Assembly: GCF_945605565.1 (NCBI RefSeq)
Contig: NZ_OX216966.1
Span: 6,378,001 to 6,442,000, forward strand
Length of the DNA stretch: 64,000 nucleotides
Direction of reading: 5' to 3'
From: Paenibacillus dendritiformis
GTDB lineage: Bacteria; Bacillota; Bacilli; Paenibacillales; Paenibacillaceae
Positions 50,786-58,586 of the stretch are shown here, in pieces. Below the pieces are notes generated by a model. That model saw only the letters and a list, made by a program, of their open reading frames with translations, ran no database searches and was not told the DNA's origin. Position 1 is the stretch's first letter. Every line of letters starts with the position of its first letter. A program made the translations under genes and the position numbers.

Positions 50786-51523
50786 ATGAAAAAAAGATGG
50801 TTCATCGGACTCGCGTTCGCGATGCTGCTTGCCGCGTGTGCAACCGGAGCGTTGGCCGCCGGCTCGTACAAGCTGATCGTGGACGGGAAGAAAATAGATG
50901 CGGACATCCGGGACATCAACGGCACCGTCTATGTGCCGCTGCGCACCGTCTCGGAAGCGCTTGGGGCCGCCGTGCGCTATGACAAGACAAGCCATACGAT
51001 TACGCTCCATTCTTCTCCGCGTGCTGTGCCGGCCGTGCAAGACGCGGCGGAATCGCGCAAGGCTTCCCGGCAGCACCCGGCTTCACTGGGCGAGACGATT
51101 GTCTTTGCAGCGGGCAACGGAGCCGATGCGACGGCGACAGGAAGCATAACCGTCGAGGAGATTGTTAGAGGGAAGGAAGCTTGGGAACAAATCTACGCGA
51201 CGAACCGCTTCAATAAAGCGCCGCGCAAGGGCTATGAATACATATTGGCCAAAATCTCCGTCAGCATCGACTCTCATGCCAACCCGGACGCGGCGGTCGA
51301 CGTCAACGCGTTCGACTTCACCATGGTATCATCCGACGGCGCCGATTATCCTGCAGTGGCGGTCGTCACTCCGGATCCCCCGCTCCGGACGAAGATATAT
51401 GTCGGAGGCACCTATACGGGGTGGGCTGCCTTCCAAGTCCGTCACGACGATGCGGAGCCGCTCATTGCGAACGGCCGCAAAGACGACGGCACGAGCGGCC
51501 TCTGGTTCAAGACCGTTCCATAA
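50786..51523 (+). CDS. Secreted stalk-domain protein (copper amine oxidase N-domain-like)
   Basis: 245 residues from an ATG with AAGAGGAGAG upstream. Signal peptide MKKRWFIGLAFAMLLAACATG with a possible lipobox LAAC. Stalk domain at about 25-75 (YKLIVDGKKIDADIRDINGTVYVPLRTVSEALGAAVRYDKTSHTITL). A second domain at 95-245 looks like a DUF4352-type beta sandwich (ETIVFAAGNGADATATGSITVEEIV ... KGYEYILAKISVSID ... GWAAFQVRHDD). Paenibacillus genomes hold many stalk-domain proteins; the job is probably binding at the envelope. Single gene. Confidence 0.8.
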   Translation: MKKRWFIGLAFAMLLAACATGALAAGSYKLIVDGKKIDADIRDINGTVYVPLRTVSEALGAAVRYDKTSHTITLHSSPRAVPAVQDAAESRKASRQHPASLGETIVFAAGNGADATATGSITVEEIVRGKEAWEQIYATNRFNKAPRKGYEYILAKISVSIDSHANPDAAVDVNAFDFTMVSSDGADYPAVAVVTPDPPLRTKIYVGGTYTGWAAFQVRHDDAEPLIANGRKDDGTSGLWFKTVP

Positions 51524-51580
51524 CAACAGCGCAGCCGCAGCACTCCTGGCTTAGGGAGGCTGCGGCTGTTTGCGTCGGTC

Positions 51581-51781
51581 CTATGGAAGCTTTTTCAGCT
51601 CGATCGTCTCTCTGTCTTCGTCTTCCTTGCCGTCGTCGGTCAGGCCGCGGGTGGAATTGCGGAATTCCCGCAGCGTGTCGCCGAACGCCCGGCCGAGCTG
51701 CGGCAGCTTCGCCGGGCCGAAGAGCATCAAGGCCAGCATCAAAATAATGACCAGGCCGGAAATCCCGATATTGTTCAGCAT
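51581..51781 (-). CDS. tatA: Sec-independent protein translocase TatA
   Basis: 66 residues from an ATG with a perfect AAGGAGGT upstream. The single helix GISGLVIILMLALMLFGPAKLPQLGRAFGDTLREFRNS, cut here for length, carries the FGPAKLPQLGRAFG hinge, followed by an amphipathic helix and acidic tail. It forms the pore of the twin-arginine pathway with TatC, 38 bases upstream. The unit sits directly behind a Tat substrate operon. Confidence 0.92.
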   Translation of the reverse strand: MLNNIGISGLVIILMLALMLFGPAKLPQLGRAFGDTLREFRNSTRGLTDDGKEDEDRETIELKKLP

Positions 51782-51819
51782 GGAGGGCCACCTCCTTCCT
51801 TGAAGATGTGATGTGAGGG

Positions 51820-52551
51820 CTACGGACTGGCAGACGAGGCCTCCAGCCGGCGGGAATAGGCAGCGGACAGAAAAATGCTCAACTCGAACAGTGCGATCAG
51901 CGGGATGGTCACTGACAAATGGGAGACGACATCGGGCGGGGAGATGCACGCCCCGGCAATCGTCAGGCCGAGATAGGCAGGCTTCCGGATGCGGCGCAGC
52001 TTATCCGGCGTTATCAGCTCCAGCCGGGTCAGGAACAGGACCACGACCGGCATCTCGAAGGCGATGCCGAGCGGGAAGACGATATTGAACATCAACGTGA
52101 AATACCGGTCGATGCCATAGATCTCCGCCGCCCCGATGCTGCGGTTCATCTGCATCAGAAATTCCAGCATCATCGGGAACACAAGGTAATAGCTGAAGGC
52201 AACCCCCAACAGGAACATCAGGAAGGAGGCGGGCACATAAGCCAGCGCCGCCCGCGCCTCCTCTTCCGTCAATCCCGGCCGGACGAACGCCCATAGCTGA
52301 TAGAAGAGGACCGGCAGCGACAGCAGCACGGCGAAGAGCAGGGCGCATTTCATATAGACGAACAGGCCGTCCGTGAACGCGAACACGTTCCATTGAATCC
52401 CGAGCCGGGCTGGATGCGACTTCAGCAGAAGCAGCAGCCGCGGCGATAAATATAACCCGACGCACAGCATCGCAATGAACCACGATGTGAACACAATCAG
52501 CCGCTTGCGCAGCTCCGTCAAATGCAGAATCAGCTCTTCCTGGTTATTCAT
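51820..52551 (-). CDS. tatC: Sec-independent protein translocase TatC
   Basis: 243 residues from the ATG at 52551 with AAGGGGCGA upstream. Six membrane helices and the TatC marks: HLTELRKRLIVF near the N-terminus, FVRPGLTEEEARAAL, FMLGVAFSYYLVFPMMLEFL with conserved Phe/Glu residues. It is the receptor for twin-arginine signals. It follows the GMC subunit gene by 50 bases on the same strand and precedes tatA, so a dedicated TatAC pair is co-expressed with its probable substrate, the gluconate dehydrogenase-type small subunit. Confidence 0.93.
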   Translation of the reverse strand: MNNQEELILHLTELRKRLIVFTSWFIAMLCVGLYLSPRLLLLLKSHPARLGIQWNVFAFTDGLFVYMKCALLFAVLLSLPVLFYQLWAFVRPGLTEEEARAALAYVPASFLMFLLGVAFSYYLVFPMMLEFLMQMNRSIGAAEIYGIDRYFTLMFNIVFPLGIAFEMPVVVLFLTRLELITPDKLRRIRKPAYLGLTIAGACISPPDVVSHLSVTIPLIALFELSIFLSAAYSRRLEASSASP

Positions 52552-52601
52552 TCGATCTCGCCCCTTGCCGGACAAGTTGAGGACGCGAAGGATATCCGCA
52601 T

Positions 52602-54323
52602 TTACGCCAGCGGCCCTTCCTGCTTCATATACTTGAGAATGCCTTCCGCCGCGCGATAGGCAAGCGCGCCTACGGTGGCGGTCGGGTTGTACCCGCTGTT
52701 ATGAGGGAAGGCCGACGCGCCGACGACGAACAGATTATCCACGTCCCACATTTGCATGTAATTATTGACGGCGGAAGTAGACGGATCGCTTCCCATAATG
52801 ACGCCCCCCGTATTATGCGTCGATTGATAAGGCACGATATTATACGGGGCAAGCTGCCCGTTCGATCCGATCTTGCTCGGCTTCATCTCCTCCATAATCT
52901 CCTTGGACTTGGCCGCCATGAACTTGACCATCTCTCGATCCTGATCCTCGAAATCATAGGTAATCCGGATCTGAGGAAGACCATAGGAGTCCTTGTAGGT
53001 CGGATCCAAGTCCAGATAATGATGCCGCCACGGCATATTCGCCCCCTGCGGAGCGATCGACAAGGTTCGGTATGCATAGTGAATTGAGGCTTTTTTGAAA
53101 TCCTTCCCCCAGGACGGAACGCCTTCCGGCGTGGAATTGTTGGCGATCGGGCGAAGACCGGTCTGAGATAGGCGGATGCCCGCTCCATGAATGAAGTTGA
53201 CATCGCTATGATCGAAGTTGTCGCCATTCAGATCGTCGACCTCGATGCCCAGCGCTCCGGCGCCCGCATAGGTGTTGAATTCGCGGTCCTCATAGAAGCC
53301 GACCGCGGCCCCGCCGTTCACCTGGTAGGCATAGTTGCGGCCGATGACTCCCTGCCCGGTCTCCGGATCGTAAGGCGTCCCCAGATTCGACAGCAGAAGC
53401 AGCTTCACATTATTGAAGACGTAGCTGGCCAAAATGACGACATCAGCCGGCTGAATGAACTCCTTGCGCGTCACGGTGTCCACGTAGACGACGCCCGTTG
53501 CTTTCTTGCCGCTATGTAAAATCTCGGTCACGTTGGAGTTCGTCCGGATTTCCAGATTCCCTGTCTTCTCGGCGACCGGAATGACCGTCACGACCGGATC
53601 GGCCTTCGCTCCGTATTCGCATCCGAAGCGCTCGCAGAAGGCGCAGTATTGGCAGGCTGCCCGCGCGATGCCGTCCGGATTCGTATACGCTTGAGACAGA
53701 TTCGCCGATGGCATCATGTACGGATGGTAGCCCAGCTTTTTGGAGGCTTCCTCGAACATCGCAATCGCCGGCGTTTTTTTCATGGGCGGCGTCGGGAACG
53801 GGCTGGAGCGCTTGCCGACCATCGGATTCTGCTCCTGCTCCCCGGAGATGCCCGCCATTTTCTCGAACTTGTCGAAATAAGGCTCCAGCTCATCATAGGT
53901 AATGCCCCAATCCTGAATGGTCATGCCGTCCGGAATTTTTTTCTTGCCATAGCGTTCCACCGTCTTCGTATAAATCTCGAAATCATACGGCAAAAACCGG
54001 AAATGCTGGCCGTTCCAATGGATTCCGGCGCCGCCGAGACCTTCTCCCATCAGGAAGGAGCCGTAGCTTCGCAACGGCAGCGCCCGCTGGCTTCGTTTGT
54101 TGCGGAACGTGATCGTCTCCTTGGATAAGTCCTGCATCAGTTCATAGCGCTGGGCGTAGCGCAGTTCATCATGGACCATGAAATAGTCTTCCGTCTTGCG
54201 GCTTTTGCCCCGTTCCAGCCCGAGCACCTTGATGCCGGCCTTGGTCAGCTCGGAAGCGATGATTCCTCCCGCCCAACCCATGCCGACGATGACGACGGGC
54301 ACTTTCGGTAACTTCGTTGCCAT
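52602..54323 (-). CDS. GMC-family flavoprotein, gluconate 2-dehydrogenase large-subunit type
   Basis: 573 residues from an ATG with AAGGAGAG upstream. FAD motif VVIVGMGWAGGIIASELTKAGIKVLGLERG, abbreviated as GxGxxG with terminal Glu. The C-terminal GMC active site has His in YQSTHNTGGVIMG and Asn in AFPHNSGYNPTATVGALAYR. A Cys cluster CQYCAFCERFGC (about 220-232) may hold an iron-sulfur centre like the 3Fe-4S cluster of FAD-glucose dehydrogenases. No signal peptide, so it is presumably carried out by the Tat-signalled small subunit encoded 22 bases upstream. The complex oxidises a sugar or sugar acid and passes electrons to cytochrome or quinone. Confidence 0.87.
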   Translation of the reverse strand: MATKLPKVPVVIVGMGWAGGIIASELTKAGIKVLGLERGKSRKTEDYFMVHDELRYAQRYELMQDLSKETITFRNKRSQRALPLRSYGSFLMGEGLGGAGIHWNGQHFRFLPYDFEIYTKTVERYGKKKIPDGMTIQDWGITYDELEPYFDKFEKMAGISGEQEQNPMVGKRSSPFPTPPMKKTPAIAMFEEASKKLGYHPYMMPSANLSQAYTNPDGIARAACQYCAFCERFGCEYGAKADPVVTVIPVAEKTGNLEIRTNSNVTEILHSGKKATGVVYVDTVTRKEFIQPADVVILASYVFNNVKLLLLSNLGTPYDPETGQGVIGRNYAYQVNGGAAVGFYEDREFNTYAGAGALGIEVDDLNGDNFDHSDVNFIHGAGIRLSQTGLRPIANNSTPEGVPSWGKDFKKASIHYAYRTLSIAPQGANMPWRHHYLDLDPTYKDSYGLPQIRITYDFEDQDREMVKFMAAKSKEIMEEMKPSKIGSNGQLAPYNIVPYQSTHNTGGVIMGSDPSTSAVNNYMQMWDVDNLFVVGASAFPHNSGYNPTATVGALAYRAAEGILKYMKQEGPLA

Positions 54324-54344
54324 AGCATCGCTCTCCTTACGCGG

Positions 54345-55130
54345 TTATGAATGTTGGGTCATATGGCTGTGCAAGCTTTGGGGTTCAATCTCGACGAAAT
54401 CAGGCTTATCGATAATATTGAGATAACTCATCTGGTTGCCCGGGTAGCGTCTCATTCTCCATCCCATCATATCTTTGTTCCCGCCATAGAGCGGATCGGC
54501 GTAGACGCCTTCGAGCGTCAGCGCGCGCAGCATTTTGAAGAAGGCTCCCGTCGTCTCCCCGTTATCCAGGAGGACATCCTTGCCGGCCTCGAACGCCTTG
54601 AGCACTTCATCCTGCTGATTCGCTTCCAGCTCGGTGAAGGTCTTGTCGTAATGCTTCGTGCTGAACATGTCCAACGCGTCCAATCCCAGCATGAACAGTT
54701 CATGGTGCTTGATGCTCGGGAATCCGCCTTGCGTCGGCTCGCCCTTGAAAAACGGCCCCTGCATATATTCGCGCGCGTTAATGCCCCACTGGCCTGCCAG
54801 TTGGTGATCGATATAATAGGCGACCCCGAGCTCGGCCGCTCCCGGCCCGGTATCGTCTGAGGGGAAAATCCGTTCCACGGCCGCTTCGGTGAGGCGGAAC
54901 TGGCGCTGATTGAAAAACATCAGTGCCTGGTTATGATCCGCAACCTGCTGCGGCGCCGGCTGATTCGGAGCCGGCTGAGTCCCGGCGCCCGGCCGCACGG
55001 AGCGATCGATGACCGCTCCTACGACACCCCCGACTACGGCTCCGCCAAGCGCCGCCCCGGACACCTTCAGAAATTGCCGGCGGGATTGGTCGCGGGCTTG
55101 ACCCTGTTGGTTGCTGCGTTTTTCAGCCAC
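54345..55130 (-). CDS. Gluconate 2-dehydrogenase subunit 3-like protein with Tat signal
   Basis: 261 residues from a GTG at 55130. An ATG two codons upstream abuts the AAAGGAGG site with no spacing, so the GTG (spacing six) is more likely. Twin-arginine signal with SRRQFLKVSGAALGGAVVGGVVG, then a subunit-3 domain (FFNQRQFRLTEAAVERIFPSDDTGPGAAELGVAYYIDHQLAGQWG and following, cut). The small subunit is needed for export and stability of the flavoprotein. It is the first gene of the operon small subunit-flavoprotein-tatC-tatA. Confidence 0.9.
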   Translation of the reverse strand: MAEKRSNQQGQARDQSRRQFLKVSGAALGGAVVGGVVGAVIDRSVRPGAGTQPAPNQPAPQQVADHNQALMFFNQRQFRLTEAAVERIFPSDDTGPGAAELGVAYYIDHQLAGQWGINAREYMQGPFFKGEPTQGGFPSIKHHELFMLGLDALDMFSTKHYDKTFTELEANQQDEVLKAFEAGKDVLLDNGETTGAFFKMLRALTLEGVYADPLYGGNKDMMGWRMRRYPGNQMSYLNIIDKPDFVEIEPQSLHSHMTQHS

Positions 55131-55157
55131 GTTCATCCTCCTTTTTTCTTATAGGTT

Positions 55158-55190
55158 GTTTAAAAAGTCCGCTAACCGGTCTTTTTAAAC
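55158..55190. repeat. Hairpin between cytochrome gene and dehydrogenase operon
   Basis: GTTTAAAAAG...CTTTTTAAAC, a 10-bp stem with an inner CCG/CGG part. It separates the cytochrome c unit from the dehydrogenase-Tat operon and may limit read-through. Confidence 0.5.
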
Positions 55191-55302
55191 TTGTCTGAAT
55201 TTATACAGTTTCCTTTATGTACGCTTACTATTTTCCGTTCACAGGAACAATATGCATCCCGCCGACGGCTTGACGGGAGCCGCCAATCGGTATAGCTGCA
55301 TG

Positions 55303-55338
55303 CAAAAAGGAGCGGAGATAACCTGCATCTCCACTCCT
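55303..55338 (-). terminator. Terminator of the cytochrome c gene
   Basis: GGAGTGGAGAT/ATCTCCGCTCC stem, then five T on the minus strand, 33 bases past the stop of the cytochrome gene. Confidence 0.8.
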
Positions 55339-55370
55339 TCGCTCCGCATCGTGCGGACGGCGGCTTCCGC

Positions 55371-55754
55371 TTATTTCTTGGCAGACAACCAGTCTACCAA
55401 TGCGCTAATCTCATCCTCGCTCAATACTCCCTCGAACGCATTCATCCCGTTGCCTCCCTGATGAATGACGGTCGAGATTTCTTCCGGAGTGCGCGTCGCC
55501 CCGACCTTTTGCAGGTTCGGCCCGACTTGTCCTTCCAGATTGGCGCCATGGCAGACCAGGCAATTTTGCTTATAGACCGCTGCGGCATCTACGGTAGCGG
55601 CAGGGGGCGTCGTTTCTGCTGGGGGTTGGCCTTGATTCTGTCCCTGGTTCTGCCCCTGATTCGTGCCGGCTTCCTGCTTATTTGAAGAAGCGCATGCGCC
55701 CAGTCCGATTACAAGAACTACAGCAGTGATCATCATGGTCATTTTTTTGAACAT
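55371..55754 (-). CDS. Lipoprotein cytochrome c (c-550/c-551 type)
   Basis: 127 residues from the ATG at 55754 (AAGAGGTGG about 11 bases upstream; a GTG at 55766 would lie on the site). Lipoprotein signal with lipobox GLGAC, a low-complexity linker of repeated NQGQ, then a small class I cytochrome domain with haem motif CLVCH and likely Met ligand in GGNGMNAFEGVLSEDE. It resembles B. subtilis CccB. Located just upstream of the dehydrogenase operon on the same strand, it is a natural electron acceptor for it, although a terminator lies between. Confidence 0.9.
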   Translation of the reverse strand: MFKKMTMMITAVVLVIGLGACASSNKQEAGTNQGQNQGQNQGQPPAETTPPAATVDAAAVYKQNCLVCHGANLEGQVGPNLQKVGATRTPEEISTVIHQGGNGMNAFEGVLSEDEISALVDWLSAKK

Positions 55755-55837
55755 AGCTTCATCCACCTCTTATTCATGCCGGGAATACCGTTAGCATACC
55801 CACTCGTTGCCTGTTCATGTATCTATCGTTTCACTCG

Positions 55838-55861
55838 AATTAAATTGTGCACAATTTAATT
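55838..55861. promoter_or_regulatory. OhrR operator, 24-bp perfect palindrome
   Basis: Half-site AATTAAATTGTG followed by its exact reverse complement CACAATTTAATT. The core agrees with OhrR-type operators (AATT-rich dyad with ACAATT). It overlaps the -35 box of the promoter for the peroxidase-ohrR operon. Confidence 0.75.
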
Positions 55862-55888
55862 GATCTCAATTTTTAGATATGATATAAA
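55860..55888 (+). promoter_or_regulatory. Promoter of the gpx-ohrR operon
   Basis: TTGATC (55860-55865), 17-base spacer, TATAAA (55883-55888), overlapped at the -35 by the palindromic operator. Confidence 0.65.
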
Positions 55889-55937
55889 TAGGGTAGTAAG
55901 TTGATACGTTACTTTTGTTAAGCGAAGGAGCGGATGC

Positions 55938-56420
55938 ATGATGGCAACGGTTTACGATTTTACAGTGAAGAAGCCGAATGGCGAATTGACGTCCCTGCGG
56001 GATTACGAAGGGCAAGTGATCCTTATCGTCAATACCGCGAGCAAATGCGGATTTACACCGCAATTCAAGGAGCTGCAGGCCTTGTATGACAAGTTTAAGG
56101 ATCGCGGCTTCGCCGTGCTCGGCTTTCCGTGCGCCCAGTTCGGCAATCAAGAGTTCGAGAAGACGGAGGAGACGATGGAGTTCTGTCAGGTTAATTACGG
56201 CGTCACCTTCCCGATGTTCGCGAAGGTGGATGTGAAGGGGCCCGATGCCGATCCGTTGTTCGCCCATCTGACGCATGAGAAAAAAGGGCTGTTGGGCAGC
56301 ACCGAGATCAAGTGGAACTTCACCAAATTCCTCGTCGGCAAAGACGGGCGCGTCGTGGACCGGTATGCTCCGCAGACGAATCCGGCCAAGCTGGAAGATG
56401 AAATTGTGGCTCTGCTCTAG
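55938..56420 (+). CDS. Glutathione peroxidase-family thiol peroxidase
   Basis: 160 residues from the ATG at 55938 (AAGGAG seven bases upstream). Catalytic Cys in NTASKCGFTPQ, second motif GFPCAQFGNQE (Gln of the tetrad; the usual Asn is Ala) and WNFTKFLV (Trp and Asn). The bacterial enzymes of this family reduce organic hydroperoxides with thioredoxin-type donors. It forms an operon with ohrR 27 bases downstream, and an OhrR-type operator controls both, so it stands in place of the usual Ohr. Confidence 0.93.
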   Translation: MMATVYDFTVKKPNGELTSLRDYEGQVILIVNTASKCGFTPQFKELQALYDKFKDRGFAVLGFPCAQFGNQEFEKTEETMEFCQVNYGVTFPMFAKVDVKGPDADPLFAHLTHEKKGLLGSTEIKWNFTKFLVGKDGRVVDRYAPQTNPAKLEDEIVALL

Positions 56421-56447
56421 CAGAGCCCGAAGGTAGGAGTGGTTGCG

Positions 56448-56921
56448 ATGACGACATCCCATTCCCTGCCGCCGGATGAGCGGCTAAAGCTGGATAATCA
56501 GCTCTGCTTCGCCATTTATGCGGCTTCCCGGGAATTGACGAAGCTGTACCGGCCGCTGCTGGAGCGGCTGGAGCTGACCTACCCGCAATATCTCGCCCTC
56601 CTGGCGCTATGGGAGCATGACGGCATGACGGTGAAGGAATTGGGTCTTCGCTTATATTTGGACTCCGGAACGCTGACGCCGATGCTGAAGCGAATGGAGC
56701 AGCAAGGGCTGATTCGGCGGGCTCGCGCCGCAGAGGACGAACGCAAGGTCATCCTCTCGCTGACTGACAAGGGCCATTCCTTGAAAAAGGAGGCGGCCTG
56801 CATCCCTGTCCAATTAGCGGAGCTGGCTGACAGCGCCCGTCTGGAGCCGGCACGCCTGCTGCACGACGTCCGCACGCTGCTGGAGCATTTGTCGCAGCTT
56901 TCTCCGCAGCGGGCCGAATGA
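56448..56921 (+). CDS. ohrR: Organic-hydroperoxide-sensing MarR-family repressor OhrR
   Basis: 157 residues from the ATG at 56448 (AGGTAGGAG eight bases upstream; a GTG at 56439 overlaps the site). The reactive Cys of OhrR lies in LDNQLCFAIYAASRE, a hallmark of the family. Winged helix with MTVKELGLRLYLDSGTLTPMLKRMEQQGLI and wing ARAAEDERKVILSLTDKG. Oxidation of the Cys by organic peroxides releases it from DNA. The palindromic operator upstream of the peroxidase gene is its likely target, giving self-control. Only one extra Cys (ACIPV) is seen near the C-terminal part. Confidence 0.93.
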   Translation: MTTSHSLPPDERLKLDNQLCFAIYAASRELTKLYRPLLERLELTYPQYLALLALWEHDGMTVKELGLRLYLDSGTLTPMLKRMEQQGLIRRARAAEDERKVILSLTDKGHSLKKEAACIPVQLAELADSARLEPARLLHDVRTLLEHLSQLSPQRAE

Positions 56922-56925
56922 CGGT

Positions 56926-56953
56926 TTGACTTTTGGATAGAATATTCTATAAT
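56926..56953 (+). promoter_or_regulatory. Promoter of the serS T-box transcript
   Basis: TTGACT (56926-56931), 16-base spacer, TATAAT (56948-56953). The palindrome ATAGAATATTCTAT (56937-56950) overlaps the spacer and -10. Confidence 0.7.
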
Positions 56954-56974
56954 AATATCAATCATGATACAGCC

Positions 56975-57197
56975 ATCACGCCAATGAAGAGCATCCAACT
57001 CGGAGGCGTTCTCGATCGGATATGGGCGGCCTTTTGTGCCTGTCCTTGTCTCTAAGTGAACCGGGCCCGCCCGTTACCGCGGAACCAAGAGGATTCTCCG
57101 CCGCCTGCGCCTGAGCGGGAGCGGGAATCAAGTTGGGTGGCACCGCGAGCTAGCGCTCCTCGTCCCAATCGGATGAGGGGCGCTTTCTGTTTATTTT
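56975..57197 (+). ncRNA. T-box leader of serS
   Basis: Holds the conserved T-box TGGGTGGCACCGCG (57134-57147) in the antiterminator, followed by a terminator hairpin (AGCGCTCCTC...GAGGGGCGCT, 57152-57184) and a T-rich tail. An AGTGA-type motif lies in the stem I region near 57054. Uncharged tRNA-Ser binding would permit transcription of the synthetase gene. I did not identify the specifier codon with certainty; serine is deduced from the gene. Confidence 0.88.
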
Positions 57198-57222
57198 CGG
57201 TAGATCAAAGGAGTTGTGACGA

Positions 57223-58497
57223 ATGCTGGATATCAAATGGATTCGCAGCCACCCGGATTCGGTTCAGGAGGCGGCCCGGGTCAAAGGAATGGAGTTCGAC
57301 GTGAACGAACTGCTGCAATGGGATGAAGCGAGAAGAGCGAGACTGCAGGAGGCGGATACGCTCCGCCAAGCCCGCAATGAGGCTTCGGCCCGCATCGCGG
57401 CCTGTCTGCGCGACGGACGGCGTGACGAAGCCGAGACGCTGAAGGCGAGTGTGCGGGAGATGAACGAGACGCTGGAGCGGCTGGAACGGGAGCTGGGCGA
57501 AGCGGAGCGGGAGTACCGCCGCTGTATGCTGCTCGTTCCGAATCTGCCGGCGGCGGATTCTCCGATCGGCGCTTCGGACGCCGACAATGTGGAGCTGCGG
57601 CGCGTCGGGGAGCCGCCCCGCTTCGCCTTCGACCCGCTTGACCATGTCGAGCTTGGCGAGCGGCTCGGCCTGATCGATACGGAGCGCGGGGTGAAGGTCG
57701 CGGGCTCGCGCAGCTATTACTTGCGGGATGCCGGCGTGCTGCTCCATCGGGCGGTGCAGCAGCTGGCGCTCGATCTGCTCGCCGGCCGCGGCTTCACGCT
57801 GCTGGACGTTCCGCTCCTCGTGCGGGAGGAAGCGCTCGTCGGCACCGGCTTCTTCCCGCTTGGCGAGGAGCAGACGTACGCGCTGCCCGAGGACGGCCGC
57901 TGGCTCGTCGGCACGTCTGAGGTCAGCCTCGCCGCGTATTACAGCGGCGAGATTGTGGACGTGAGCGAGCCGATCCGGCTGGCGGGCGCCTCGTCCTGCT
58001 TCCGCCGCGAAGTCGGCTCGGCCGGCCGGGATGTACGCGGCCTGTACCGGGTCCACCAGTTCGCCAAGGTGGAACAGGTCATCCTGACGCGCAGCGATCC
58101 GGCGGAATCGAACCGGATGCTGGAGGAGATGGTCGCCCACGCCGAGGATATCCTTCAGGCCTTGGAGCTGCCGTTCCGCGTCATGGACGTCTGCACCGGC
58201 GACATGTCGCAGAAGACGTATAAGCAGTACGATATCGAGACGTGGATGCCCGGGCGCGCCGCTTACGGCGAGACCCACTCGGCCTCGAATCTGCTCGACT
58301 TCCAGGCGCGGCGGCTGCAGATCCGCTACCGGGACGAGGATGGCGCGCTCCAGTACTGCCATACCCTCAACAATACGGCCGTCGCCAGCCCGCGCATCCT
58401 GATTCCGCTGCTGGAGAACCATCAGCAGGCGGACGGATCGGTGCGGATCCCAGAAGCGCTGCGGCCCTATATGCGGGGAATGGATCGCATCCAATAA
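57223..58497 (+). CDS. serS: Seryl-tRNA synthetase, divergent (GTSEV) type
   Basis: 424 residues from an ATG with AAAGGAG upstream. N-terminal coiled-coil arm for tRNA (about 28-100), then a class II core with GTSEVSLAAYYSGE, motif 2 CFRREVGSAGRDVRGLYRVHQF (cut) and motif 3 NTAVASPRILIPLLENHQ. Residues TSEV take the place of TAEVP in the usual Bacillus enzyme and are closer to actinobacterial SerRS. It may be a second serS copy acquired by transfer. It charges tRNA-Ser, and its transcript is controlled by the T-box in front. Confidence 0.93.
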   Translation: MLDIKWIRSHPDSVQEAARVKGMEFDVNELLQWDEARRARLQEADTLRQARNEASARIAACLRDGRRDEAETLKASVREMNETLERLERELGEAEREYRRCMLLVPNLPAADSPIGASDADNVELRRVGEPPRFAFDPLDHVELGERLGLIDTERGVKVAGSRSYYLRDAGVLLHRAVQQLALDLLAGRGFTLLDVPLLVREEALVGTGFFPLGEEQTYALPEDGRWLVGTSEVSLAAYYSGEIVDVSEPIRLAGASSCFRREVGSAGRDVRGLYRVHQFAKVEQVILTRSDPAESNRMLEEMVAHAEDILQALELPFRVMDVCTGDMSQKTYKQYDIETWMPGRAAYGETHSASNLLDFQARRLQIRYRDEDGALQYCHTLNNTAVASPRILIPLLENHQQADGSVRIPEALRPYMRGMDRIQ

Positions 58498-58510
58498 ACG
58501 CTCAATGCAC

Positions 58511-58548
58511 AGCAGCAGCCCCCGAACGGGAGGCTGCTGCTTTTTTTG
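58511..58548 (+). terminator. Terminator after serS
   Basis: AGCAGCAGCC...GGCTGCTGCT followed by seven T. Confidence 0.9.
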
Positions 58549-58586
58549 CTGTCATATACTGATTTGGTCGGATTTGAGGTTGAGTC

